Part shown: one piece after another, positions 1-7,043 of the stretch
How positions within the stretch are numbered: position 1 is the first letter of the stretch
How the letters are laid out: every line of letters begins with the position of its first letter
Assembly (NCBI GenBank): GCA_964354265.1
Contig: CAYGYY010000060.1
Location: forward strand, 1-12,850
Direction of reading: 5' to 3'
Origin: Fen731 sp964354265
GTDB lineage: Bacteria > Actinomycetota > Humimicrobiia > Humimicrobiales > Humimicrobiaceae
Length of the DNA: 12,850 nt
The notes under the pieces: model-generated
What the model was told of the DNA's origin: nothing
The model's database searches: none
What the model saw: only the letters and a program-made list of their open reading frames with translations
Program-made: the position numbers and the translations under genes

Positions 1-2
1 CA

Positions 3-194
3 GCCGGGGCAATGATTTTAATAGAGCATCTGTGGCTCAAGAAATTCAAGGATGAAGGACTCAAGGCAGGGGGCACCCTACTTGCGCAGACTTTCATTAC
101 TCCCGAATCTCTTGTTAAGCTGGGGATGGATCTCAGAGCTCTTTCTGACGCTATTGAAGCGAGCGATGTTCTGGAAGCCGAACCAACTGAATAA
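3..194 (+). CDS. C-terminal part of a DUF6325-like protein (cut by window edge)
   Basis: The reading frame is open from the first base and ends at TAA 192-194, so only the last 63 residues are visible and the true start lies outside. The fragment reads AGAMILIEHLWLKKFKDEG, then KAGGTLLAQTFITPESL, then an acidic tail. The pattern of a small-residue segment, an E-H-x-W helix, a charged helix and AGGxL followed by a helix resembles the C-terminus of DUF6325 (related to DUF1269) proteins, small proteins of unknown biochemical function often found in actinobacteria. The family call comes from memory of the pattern, not from an alignment. An ATG at 12 is internal to the homologous region and is unlikely to be the start. 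A strong terminator follows directly, so this gene ends its transcript and is separate from the next gene. Confidence 0.5.
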   Translation, partial: AGAMILIEHLWLKKFKDEGLKAGGTLLAQTFITPESLVKLGMDLRALSDAIEASDVLEAEPTE

Positions 195-207
195 AAAATT
201 CTTATAG

Positions 208-246
208 AATAAAAGCCAAATGTTTTTACATTTGGCTTTTATTTTT
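208..246 (+). terminator. Intrinsic terminator after the partial first gene
   Basis: AAAAGCCAAATG at 211-222 and its exact reverse complement at 229-240 form a 12-bp stem around the 6-nt loop TTTTTA. Three further A-T pairs extend it outward to 208-243, and the 3' side runs into a T-rich tract. The stem begins 14 bases after the stop codon. The outer part has A's 5' and T's 3', so it could also work on the opposite strand, but no minus-strand gene ends here. Confidence 0.85.
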
Positions 247-363
247 ATCAAACACATAAACAAATCGGCTGTTATGAAATCATGCTGAGATGCCAGATAT
301 TTATAACCCTGGAAAAAAGGTGGCTTTAAATCATTATTATAAAAATAGAAGGATAGTGAAAAT

Positions 364-1779
364 ATGAAAAAAGCAATATTGTTTTTCTTTATTCTGGCCA
401 TATCACTGTTCATGTTTACTGCTCCGCTCTTTGCCTTTACGCTTGATGGCGGCCGGACAGTAATTGTCAAGGAAAACATCGATGGCAACCTCTATTTATG
501 GGGCGGGTCAGTAAGTGTAAGAAGCAACATAAATGGTGATCTTTATGTAGTGGGCGGAAGATTTAATTTGAATGGTAATATTTCAGATGACCTAACTGCT
601 ATTGGAGCCTTTGGTTTTGTTGGCGGAACAGTATCAGGCGATGTAAGGATAGCAGGTGGAGTAGTGACATTAAACGGGCAGGTAAATGGAGATGTAATGG
701 TAGCCGGTGGCGTTGTAATAGTTGATACTAATTGCATTGTGATGGGAGATCTTATAATAGCCGGGGGAAGCCTTAATGTGCTTGGAGAAGTTGAAGGAAA
801 TCTGATTGCAACCGGTGGCTCCATAGAGATACTTGGTGAGATAAAAGGCAATGTTGAAATCAAAAATGCAGCTTCGTTAAATATCAGGAATACAGCTGTC
901 ATAGGCGGAGACCTTATTTATTCCTCCGGCAAAAAAGCTGGAATTTCTGAAGGCGCGGAAATAAAAGGCAATATAATATTTAATGAAAAGGTAACAACCC
1001 AGTCTCAGGCACAGGCCTCAGCATCGAAGCTTATCAGCGCGACTGGTATTGACAAAAATTTAATAAATTATGCCGCAAGTCTTGATCCGATAGTTACCGA
1101 TTCTGCCAGGCAAACGCTTATAACAGTTGCGGCAAATGAGCCGGAGGAAGAAGGCCAGTCATTCTGGGGCGCTATTGCCGGATTTTTCAGAGGGATTTTT
1201 ACTGCAATCTTTATAATATTCAAGAGTTTATATTTTATTGGAATGTTTATTTTTGGGATAGTGCTGATATTTTTAATTCCAGCTCTTTTTAGAAGGTTTA
1301 ATGAAAGGATGAAATCATCTCTTGGAAAATGCGTAGCAGGCGGAGCAATAACTTTATTTGGAGTTCCAATAGGAATGATAATTATCTGGGCGATAAGCCT
1401 GGTACTGTTGTTTACTATTATTGGATCTGCTTTTAGTATTATTTTATTCGCAACAGCAGGGATTATAGGCTTTATATATTTGATATTGATTTTTATAAGT
1501 ACAATCTTTCTTTCTTATCTTATCGGTGGATTGATACTGTCAAAATCAAAAATGGACCCAACTAAGTATGGCGTTAAAGTGCTTGCATTTTTTATAGGTT
1601 TTATAATACTCGAGACTCTTTATGCAATTCCGGTAATAGGCCAGGTCTCTCAGCTGATCGGGATACTTTTTGGTTTGGGCGGTATTTCAATAATTATATA
1701 TGAATGGATAAGGTATAAAGTTAACCCTTTCAGCGTACAGGAATCTTCCAGGGCTGATAAATCACCGGTTAAAAAGTAA
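364..1779 (+). CDS. Exported beta-helical (bactofilin-like) protein with polytopic membrane C-terminus
   Basis: The product has 471 residues. An N-terminal signal peptide (MKKAILFFFILAISLF, probable cleavage after LFA at residue 24) is followed by a Gly/Val-rich repeat region at about 30-205. Units of the form (N/S)GD(L/V)xxxGGxVxLxGxV recur every 17 residues, as expected for a right-handed beta-helix of the polymer-forming cytoskeletal (bactofilin-like) type. A polar linker (about 210-265) leads into a hydrophobic C-terminal half with four to six membrane segments between about 270 and 448 and a basic tail. The architecture matches repeat-plus-membrane 'polymer-forming' proteins of unknown role. 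Classical bactofilins are cytoplasmic, whereas the signal peptide here puts the helix outside the membrane. An AGAAGGA site at 346-352 supports the ATG at 364. The gene is probably first in a unit with the next two. Scaffold or surface-structure function is inferred. Confidence 0.7.
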   Translation: MKKAILFFFILAISLFMFTAPLFAFTLDGGRTVIVKENIDGNLYLWGGSVSVRSNINGDLYVVGGRFNLNGNISDDLTAIGAFGFVGGTVSGDVRIAGGVVTLNGQVNGDVMVAGGVVIVDTNCIVMGDLIIAGGSLNVLGEVEGNLIATGGSIEILGEIKGNVEIKNAASLNIRNTAVIGGDLIYSSGKKAGISEGAEIKGNIIFNEKVTTQSQAQASASKLISATGIDKNLINYAASLDPIVTDSARQTLITVAANEPEEEGQSFWGAIAGFFRGIFTAIFIIFKSLYFIGMFIFGIVLIFLIPALFRRFNERMKSSLGKCVAGGAITLFGVPIGMIIIWAISLVLLFTIIGSAFSIILFATAGIIGFIYLILIFISTIFLSYLIGGLILSKSKMDPTKYGVKVLAFFIGFIILETLYAIPVIGQVSQLIGILFGLGGISIIIYEWIRYKVNPFSVQESSRADKSPVKK

Positions 1780-1846
1780 ATATCCGGAGGGTGAAAATAT
1801 AGTAGTTTTTTTATTCCAGACCTTGTGTATCGGGGGAAATATTTAA

Positions 1847-2419
1847 ATGGATAGAATTGAAGAAAGTATTGAGAAAAAATATGGCATTACCGGTTTTAAA
1901 CACCAGGATGTCTGGTGGCTTGTCCTTATTGCAGCCATACCTGTGCTGGCATTTGGGATCGTTCTATTGTTTAGTCCGGTTATAGTCCTGGAAAGACTGA
2001 TAATCGTTTTCGGGGCAATTGCCTGCGTTTTTGGCGCCATCAGTATTATAAGGGGTTTGATGGTAATCAAAAAAGATAAGCAGTGGTATGTGCTTTTAAT
2101 CCAGGGTGTCCTTGTGATTGGAATCGGTCTTCTTGTCTTTTTCTGGCCGATAAACACTTCTATATTTTTAGTGTATTTTCTGGGCGCATGGCTTCTTCTG
2201 ACCAGCCTGACATCTATGACAAGACAACAGGATAGAAAAAGCCCGCTGGTTATAACAGGCGGAATCCTCGGAATTATTCTTGGTATTTTCGTTTTTTTCT
2301 CAATGGAGTTTTATAAACCGGAATTACTCCTGCTGCTTACAGGCCTTTTCTTAATATTTCGTGGCATAATCCTGATTGCAGAGTCAATTGATATTAAGAG
2401 GGCTATTAGAAACCAGTGA
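1847..2419 (+). CDS. HdeD family (DUF308) six-helix membrane protein
   Basis: The 190-residue product has six hydrophobic segments at about 24-43, 49-70, 81-99, 103-122, 133-152 and 158-177, arranged as three helix pairs. Repeated G-I-x-L/G-x-F patterns and basic or polar turns (IIRGLMVIKKDKQW, TRQQDRKSP) fit the DUF308/HdeD family. E. coli HdeD is linked to acid resistance at high cell density, but most homologues have no tested function. The ATG at 1847 follows a GGGGGA site at 1832-1837 with usual spacing. It lies 67 bases after the beta-helix gene and its stop overlaps the start of the AAA gene, which suggests translational coupling. The family call is firm; an acid-stress role in this organism is inference only. 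Confidence 0.82.
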   Translation: MDRIEESIEKKYGITGFKHQDVWWLVLIAAIPVLAFGIVLLFSPVIVLERLIIVFGAIACVFGAISIIRGLMVIKKDKQWYVLLIQGVLVIGIGLLVFFWPINTSIFLVYFLGAWLLLTSLTSMTRQQDRKSPLVITGGILGIILGIFVFFSMEFYKPELLLLLTGLFLIFRGIILIAESIDIKRAIRNQ

Positions 2420-3765
2420 TGAAAAAAAATTATAATAGCGGATTACTTGGAAGATTAAAGGGCGCAAGCAGAGTTATAAATTACTTCCTGTTCACTGATC
2501 TTGTTGCAGGTATATTGCTGGTGATGTCTGTATTAATAAGATACAGGATAATCAACAGCCTGCTTAACCGGATATCTGTTTTGACCTATTATTTATTCAA
2601 GAAGAATATATCACAGATACCTGATTCAAGAGCTATAAGTCCTGTCTTTTTTTCACTGATTGCAATATTTACAATATCCATTATATGTACGCTTATACTC
2701 TATGGTTTGATCAAAAGATACAGGTTCAGGGCAATTCTTAATTTCCTGCGAAAAACAGATGAGATTTCTTTAAACGATTTTAAAGTCGGTTTATCTGATT
2801 TTGCTACGGACGATGTCCTGCTTCGCCATAGTATCAGGAGAAGCGTGGCAGCGCTTCATAATTACTTTGTAAAGACCAGGAATAGTATGGTGCGGCCATA
2901 TAATATCCTGCTTGTAGCTAAACCGGGTACGGGTAAATCTTTTCTTGCCAGGAGTCTTGCAAATATCCTGAAAGTTGATTTTAAGCTTAAAGAATACAAC
3001 TTGACAAATATTGACAGTACGTCTGAGCTTCAGGCGTTTTTACTGGATATAAAATCATTTGTAATGGAATGCAGTCAAAATAATAAATTTCCCTTTATAC
3101 TTATGGACGAATGTGACAGCAAGTTAAATTTTCCATTGTTTCAAAAACTGCTGGTGCCCATTTATGATGGAAAGCTCTCATATCTTTCAGAAGACAGGGA
3201 TCTTTTTAACTGTGTTTTTATATTTGTCATAAGCAATATCAGGGATAATAATTCCACGAAAGTGTCAAGAAGGTTCAGGGCAGTTTTTTCTAAAAAAGAA
3301 TTCCATAATCTCTGGGAGGAAGATATTAAGAAAAAAGCGCAAAAATTTTTCTATAAGCAGGCAAAAGGTCCTGATTTCCTCTCGAGAATTGACAACACAA
3401 TAATAATGCCATCTATGGATGACGATACCGGTAATGCTTACAGGAAAGGGGGTTTCCTGCCCTCCCGCGAAATGGACACTATTTTAAGGATTATAACATT
3501 TATTCAAAAGTATTATAGCAAATCAGCAGATTGTTCAGGATATTCCACATTGGAAGTTGAAAAATCTGTATTTCTGCTGTTGGCTGCATTAAATCCTAAA
3601 AGGCTGGGTTCAAGAGATGTAGAAAATATCTTCTTTAAATCATCCCAACCAAAGGATTGTAAATTCAGGCTAAAAAACCTGCCTTCTGAGCAACTTGAGC
3701 TTGCAAAACATAGAAGAAAAATCTTGAAGTCATTAAAAAACCAGCATTTATCCATCAGGCTTTAA
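2419..3765 (+). CDS. Membrane-anchored Clp-like AAA ATPase
   Basis: The product has about 448 residues. Two hydrophobic segments (about 24-41 and 76-98) precede a cytoplasmic ATPase domain. Numbered from the upstream GTG, it shows Walker A AKPGTGKS (168-175), Walker B FILMDECD (227-234), a sensor-1-like asparagine in VISN (271-274), FLSRID (321-326) matching the arginine-bearing NRID element of Clp/AAA_2 ATPases, and LGSR (397-400) matching their sensor-2 GAR motif. All catalytic elements appear present, so an active ATPase is likely. No peptidase motif or second ATPase domain is visible. The TGATG overlap with the HdeD stop favours ATG 2419 by coupling. GTG 2416 is possible, because an AGAGGG site at about 2397-2402 is better spaced for it. 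Substrate is unknown; remodelling of a membrane partner, perhaps from the same operon, is inference. Confidence 0.75.
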   Translation: MKKNYNSGLLGRLKGASRVINYFLFTDLVAGILLVMSVLIRYRIINSLLNRISVLTYYLFKKNISQIPDSRAISPVFFSLIAIFTISIICTLILYGLIKRYRFRAILNFLRKTDEISLNDFKVGLSDFATDDVLLRHSIRRSVAALHNYFVKTRNSMVRPYNILLVAKPGTGKSFLARSLANILKVDFKLKEYNLTNIDSTSELQAFLLDIKSFVMECSQNNKFPFILMDECDSKLNFPLFQKLLVPIYDGKLSYLSEDRDLFNCVFIFVISNIRDNNSTKVSRRFRAVFSKKEFHNLWEEDIKKKAQKFFYKQAKGPDFLSRIDNTIIMPSMDDDTGNAYRKGGFLPSREMDTILRIITFIQKYYSKSADCSGYSTLEVEKSVFLLLAALNPKRLGSRDVENIFFKSSQPKDCKFRLKNLPSEQLELAKHRRKILKSLKNQHLSIRL

Positions 3766-3829
3766 GTATATTTTTTATCACCAAAGTGCTGCGGACGAAA
3801 TTGCAAACCATTTTTTGAGGGAATTAAAA

Positions 3830-5638
3830 TCAGGTCAATATTTTCTTGTTCCGCTTTGCTTCAAGTTCCGATAAAGCTATTTTCCTGATACGTACCGATT
3901 GTGGCGTGACTTCTACAAGTTCAGTTTCATCGATATATTCAAGGGCGTCGTCAAGACCAATAGTCCTTGGGACATTAAAATGTTCCATGCTGCCTTCGCC
4001 CTTGGAGCGCATATTTGAAAGCTGCTTCTCCTTGCAAACATTTACCCAAATGTCTTCCTGCCTGGAGTTTTGGCCCACTACCTGTCCCTTATAAACATTT
4101 ATACCTGGACCATAAAATAAGTCACCCCTGTCTTGTACATTGGTCAACCCATATAATCTTGTGATACCCGTCTCATAAGCCACCAGTGAACCTCTTTCAC
4201 GTTCTTTCCATTCACCTTTTTCTTGAAGGTATTCATAGAAAAGGCTGTTCATTATTCCAAGGCCCCTTGTATCTGTCATGAACTCCCGCCTGTAACCGAA
4301 AAGTCCGCGGATAGGTATAATAAATTCAAGATAAGCGATACCCTCTTTTAGTTCCATTTTTTTCATAATTCCATAACGGCTTCCAAGCTTTTGTATGACA
4401 GCTCCCGAATATTCTTCCGGCACTTCAATAAATACTTCTTCATAAGGTATGTGTTTTATTCCCTCTATAACCTTTATGATTACCTGCGGTTGCGTAACCT
4501 GCAACTCGAATCCTTCACGCCTGAGTCTCTCTATAAAAATAGCAAGATGGAGCTCGCCCCTGCCGGATACTGTCCAGCCTCCAGTGGTGCCTTCCTCTAT
4601 TTTCATGGCCACATCATTCTCAAGTTCTTTATATAGTCTTTCCCTGATCTGTCTTGAAGTTGTAAATTGTCCTTCCTTGCCTGCAAATGGAGATGTATTG
4701 ACAGAAAAAGTCATTTTTACTGTAGGCTCTTCAATCTTTATCAATGGCAATGCTACTGGATTTTCAATGTCGGCAACTGTCTCGCCGATCATAATATCAG
4801 GGATTCCTGCAATACTTACAATTGAACCTGTCTCCGCTTCATCTAATTCATTCTGTGCAAGCCCCTGGAAGGTCATTAATGAACTTAGGCGATATCTTTT
4901 CATGCAGCCTTCCCGGTTTATCAGCATGACTTCCTGCCCTAACCGGATTTTTCCATTATATATTTTTCCAGTTGCAACACGGCCTTTATAATTGTCCCAG
5001 TTAATTGATGTTATAAGCATCTGGAGAGGTTTTTCAGTATCCCCGGCAGGCGCAGGTATATAACTGATTATTTCGTCAAAAAGAGGAGCTATATCATTCA
5101 TCCTGTTTAACTCAGGATGAAGACCTGATTTCCCCATTTTAGATGAAGTATAGACAACCGGGAAATCAGCAGTGATTTCGTCAGCTCCCAGATCTATAAA
5201 AAGGTCAAAAGTATCATTTAAAGCTTTGTTTATGTTGGCATTAGGCTTATCTATCTTATTAATCACAACTATTATTTTATGTTTAAGTTCCAGAGCTTTT
5301 TTTAACACAAAGCGTGTTTGTGGCATAGGTCCTTCCTGCGCATCCACAAGAAGCAGGGAGCCCTCGGCCATCTTTAATACTCTTTCCACCTCTCCACCAA
5401 AATCTGCATGTCCTGGGGTATCTATAATATTTATTTTTATTCCGCGCCATACCACAGAAGCATTTTTAGAGAAAATAGTAATACCCCGCTCCCTTTCAAT
5501 ATCATTGCTGTCCATTATGCATTCTGATAATGCAACGTCTTTATTAAGTTTTGTCTTTGATTGACGAAGCAAAGAGTCTACAAGAGTTGTCTTTCCATGG
5601 TCAACATGTGCAATTATTGCTATATTCCTGATTTCCAT
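3830..5638 (-). CDS. typA: Ribosome-associated translational GTPase TypA/BipA
   Basis: At 602 residues this is full length for the family. GTPase motifs are in order: AHVDHGKTT (G1, 10-18), RGITI (G2, 51-55), DTPGH (G3, 73-77), NKID (G4, 127-130) and a TSS element near 165 (G5). EF-G-like beta-barrel and alpha/beta domains follow, then the TypA-specific C-terminus with GLFGYRREFMTDTRG and GPGINVYKGQVVG. TypA binds the ribosome and supports 50S assembly and growth under stress or cold. The start gives the usual short MEIRNIAIIAHVDHG N-terminus, but Shine-Dalgarno pairing is poor: AAGGA lies about 17 bases upstream. The gene converges on the AAA gene with 64 bases between their stops, and I see no clear intrinsic terminator there. 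Upstream is a 227-base gap with a hairpin. Confidence 0.96.
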   Translation of the reverse strand: MEIRNIAIIAHVDHGKTTLVDSLLRQSKTKLNKDVALSECIMDSNDIERERGITIFSKNASVVWRGIKINIIDTPGHADFGGEVERVLKMAEGSLLLVDAQEGPMPQTRFVLKKALELKHKIIVVINKIDKPNANINKALNDTFDLFIDLGADEITADFPVVYTSSKMGKSGLHPELNRMNDIAPLFDEIISYIPAPAGDTEKPLQMLITSINWDNYKGRVATGKIYNGKIRLGQEVMLINREGCMKRYRLSSLMTFQGLAQNELDEAETGSIVSIAGIPDIMIGETVADIENPVALPLIKIEEPTVKMTFSVNTSPFAGKEGQFTTSRQIRERLYKELENDVAMKIEEGTTGGWTVSGRGELHLAIFIERLRREGFELQVTQPQVIIKVIEGIKHIPYEEVFIEVPEEYSGAVIQKLGSRYGIMKKMELKEGIAYLEFIIPIRGLFGYRREFMTDTRGLGIMNSLFYEYLQEKGEWKERERGSLVAYETGITRLYGLTNVQDRGDLFYGPGINVYKGQVVGQNSRQEDIWVNVCKEKQLSNMRSKGEGSMEHFNVPRTIGLDDALEYIDETELVEVTPQSVRIRKIALSELEAKRNKKILT

Positions 5639-5776
5639 AATTATTTTATTTAATTTCCTTACGTCTTATTAAAGTCATGATATGTTAAACCTCTTCCTCT
5701 TTAATTACAACTTTTTTTATCTTTTATATATTCAAAAGTTAAAAATTACAGATTATCGTGAAGAGCCGGTTTGGGT

Positions 5777-5797
5777 ACCCATCTGCGGTAGACGGGT
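5777..5797 (-). promoter_or_regulatory. Hairpin in the gap upstream of typA
   Basis: On the minus strand ACCCGTCT and AGATGGGT form an 8-bp stem, including one G-U pair, around the 5-nt loop ACCGC. No T-tract follows, so it is a poor intrinsic terminator for the dehydrogenase gene that ends at 5866. It lies about 140 bases before the typA start. The G-U pair makes the stem better in minus-strand RNA than in plus-strand RNA, where it is an A-C mismatch. The stretch is G+C-rich compared with its AT-rich surroundings. It could belong to a typA leader RNA or be an RNA-end or processing structure. I could not match it to a riboswitch class. Confidence 0.3.
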
Positions 5798-5865
5798 AAA
5801 TAGAAATAGTTTGAACCTGGAAAATAAAAAATGATGAGCATAACAATTAAAGGATTGGTTTAAAG

Positions 5866-6738
5866 CTAAGAAGACAAAAAACCCCCGTCAACTGGTATTA
5901 CAGTACCCTGGACATAGCTTGACAAATCACATGAGAGAAAGAGAACAACTTTTGCAACCTCATCAGGTTTTCCCCATCTTCCAAGCGTGAGCCTACTGTT
6001 AAAGTCAATTGCAGTTTTTATAAGCTTTAGCTGAAGCCCTCTCAATGCTTTTCTGATGAGGTTTTCAGTACCTGGCGTCCTGATGGCGCCTGGCAGGATA
6101 GCATTTACCCTGAAGCCTTTCCTTCCATAATCCCTTGCCAGCGATTTTGTAAGGGCAATTACACCTGCTTTACTTATGCTGTAATGCGCAAGGTCCTCTT
6201 TAAATGGGGTTACGGCTTCTATTGATGAAGTATTGACTATTACACCTCCAGAATTCGCTCTTTGCCTGATGAAGTTCTGGCACATCCAGAATACAGAACT
6301 CAGGTTTACTTCGAGCGTCTTTTCATAAAAATCCCTGTCTACTTTCATATAATCCATGAAAGGGTATATGCCTGCATTATTTATCAAAATGTCAGGCACG
6401 CTCTCATCCAGGTTTTTCCAGAAACTGTCTATATTATCCTTATATGAAAGGTCAAAACTATAGTCCTGTTTTTGAATATCATATTGTTCAAGCTCAGTTG
6501 ATAAATCCTGCAATCCTTTTTCATCTTTATCAATGAGCATTAGGTTTGAACCTGCTTCGGCAAATCTAATGCTAATGGCCCGGCCGATGCCTGATGCTGC
6601 GCCTGTTATTAATGTTTTTTTGCCATGCAGGGAATATGCATCAACCAGCGCCATGCGCTGGTCACGTTCAGTTATTCCCCCAAAACTATTATTGGTTGTT
6701 CTTATGCTGTTCTTGAGTACTATTTCATTTTTAATCAT
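5866..6738 (-). CDS. Short-chain dehydrogenase/reductase (SDR)
   Basis: The chosen start gives 290 residues with a classical Rossmann SDR fold: cofactor motif TGAASGIG (45-52), an aspartate after strand 2 in LIDKDEKG (about 70) that favours NAD(H) over NADP(H), NNAG (120-123), the catalytic serine in NTSSIE, YSISK (Tyr 186, Lys 190), and the C-terminal PVDGG. All catalytic residues are present. The substrate cannot be read from sequence; an alcohol/ketone or hydroxyacyl substrate is plausible. ATG 6738 is preferred because GGTGA lies five bases upstream. The longer frame from ATG 6771 lacks a ribosome site. The roughly 30 residues before the Rossmann core are longer than usual, and ATG 6654 would give a more typical length but also lacks a ribosome site. 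The TetR gene upstream and the palindromes in the gap point to repressor control. Confidence 0.88.
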   Translation of the reverse strand: MIKNEIVLKNSIRTTNNSFGGITERDQRMALVDAYSLHGKKTLITGAASGIGRAISIRFAEAGSNLMLIDKDEKGLQDLSTELEQYDIQKQDYSFDLSYKDNIDSFWKNLDESVPDILINNAGIYPFMDYMKVDRDFYEKTLEVNLSSVFWMCQNFIRQRANSGGVIVNTSSIEAVTPFKEDLAHYSISKAGVIALTKSLARDYGRKGFRVNAILPGAIRTPGTENLIRKALRGLQLKLIKTAIDFNSRLTLGRWGKPDEVAKVVLFLSCDLSSYVQGTVIPVDGGFLSS

Positions 6739-6764
6739 ATTTTCACCGGATTTGTTGTTTTCTG

Positions 6765-6778
6765 TAAACATTTGTCTA
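6765..6778. promoter_or_regulatory. Imperfect operator-like palindrome in the SDR leader
   Basis: TAAACA-TT-TGTCTA has 6-bp arms with one mismatch and the same ACA-NN-TGT core as the perfect palindrome at 6891-6908. It lies about 27 bases upstream of the SDR start codon, within the leader predicted from both promoter candidates. Confidence 0.4.
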
Positions 6779-6839
6779 TTTTTTTAATAAATATATATTA
6801 TTTTTTCACTCTATAAATTTTTATATATACCTTCTCTTA

Positions 6840-6869
6840 TTTATAAAATAATAATTCAATGATAGTCAA
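6840..6869 (-). promoter_or_regulatory. Second promoter candidate for the SDR gene (P2)
   Basis: On the minus strand TTGACT (6869-6864) is followed after 17 bases by TTATAA (6846-6841), or after 18 by TATAAA (6845-6840). Both are reasonable sigma-70-type boxes. The -35 box overlaps the ACAAATGT copy at 6870-6877 and its flank, so a repressor bound there would block polymerase. The local DNA is very AT-rich, which raises the chance of accidental matches. Confidence 0.4.
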
Positions 6870-6877
6870 ACATTTGT
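6868..6877. promoter_or_regulatory. Operator-like half-palindrome overlapping the P2 -35 box
   Basis: AAACATTTGT matches the copy at 6766-6775 in all ten bases, and its reverse complement occurs inside the palindrome at 6896-6905. Bases 6868-6869 are shared with the minus-strand TTGACT box, so occupancy would compete with polymerase. Symmetry beyond the ACA-TT-TGT core is poor. Confidence 0.4.
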
Positions 6878-6890
6878 ATTAATTTTATGA

Positions 6891-6908
6891 TTAAAACAAA
6901 TGTTTTAA
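6891..6908. promoter_or_regulatory. Palindromic operator candidate for the TetR regulator
   Basis: TTAAAACA-AA-TGTTTTAA is a perfect palindrome with 8-bp arms and a 2-bp centre, of the size and symmetry TetR-family dimers commonly bind. It starts at the predicted transcription start of P1. Its ACA-NN-TGT core recurs at 6768-6775, 6870-6877 and 7631-7638. Confidence 0.55.
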
Positions 6909-6916
6909 ACTATTGT

Positions 6917-6945
6917 AATATATATCACAAAAGCGTATTTGTCAA
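6917..6945 (-). promoter_or_regulatory. Near-consensus promoter for the SDR gene (P1)
   Basis: On the minus strand a perfect -35 TTGACA (6945-6940) is separated by 17 bases from TATATT (6922-6917), five of six matches to the -10 consensus. The predicted start near 6910 falls directly against the 18-bp palindrome at 6891-6908, so a bound protein would occlude initiation. The expected leader to ATG 6738 is about 170 bases. It lies between the end of the TetR gene (7044) and the SDR gene, pointing at the latter. Confidence 0.6.
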
Positions 6946-7043
6946 ATATATATTGACAGCATATATTATGAATAAATTTTTGGGATGATAAATCATGGCT
7001 GGCATGTTTCACATAGAGAATTGAGGGTATTATTTTTGAAATC

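Larger units (their letters stand above)
6739..7043. other. Long intergenic control region between tetR-type gene and SDR gene
   Basis: These 305 AT-rich bases have no credible gene. They hold the two minus-strand promoter candidates, three copies of the ACA-NN-TGT element and an inverted repeat, TGTCAA-7-TTGACA (6940-6958), whose left arm is the P1 -35 box. The part nearest the TetR stop (about 6960-7043) shows nothing I can name, and no clear intrinsic terminator. Confidence 0.6.

Noticed and set aside
543..902. 119-residue minus-strand open frame inside the beta-helix gene
   Set aside because: Its Thr/Pro/Ile repeats are only the reverse reading of the 17-residue Gly/Val repeats.
3766..3829. 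Search for a bidirectional terminator between the convergent AAA and typA genes
   Set aside because: Only a three-pair CAC/GTG hairpin near T or A runs is visible; not enough to call a terminator.
4449..4991. 180-residue open frame on the plus strand inside typA
   Set aside because: It is fully antisense to the conserved TypA coding sequence, with no ribosome site or recognisable domain; its Ser/Pro-rich composition is that of a shadow frame.
5808..5820. TTTGAACCTGG on the plus strand, reminiscent of part of a TPP riboswitch core
   Set aside because: The CTGAGA half of the TPP core and its stems are absent, and no plus-strand gene lies downstream.
6953..6958. Perfect TTGACA on the plus strand, inverted against the P1 -35 box
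   Set aside because: No -10 match lies 16-18 bases downstream, and a transcript would run antisense into the TetR gene; it is kept only as part of an inverted repeat.
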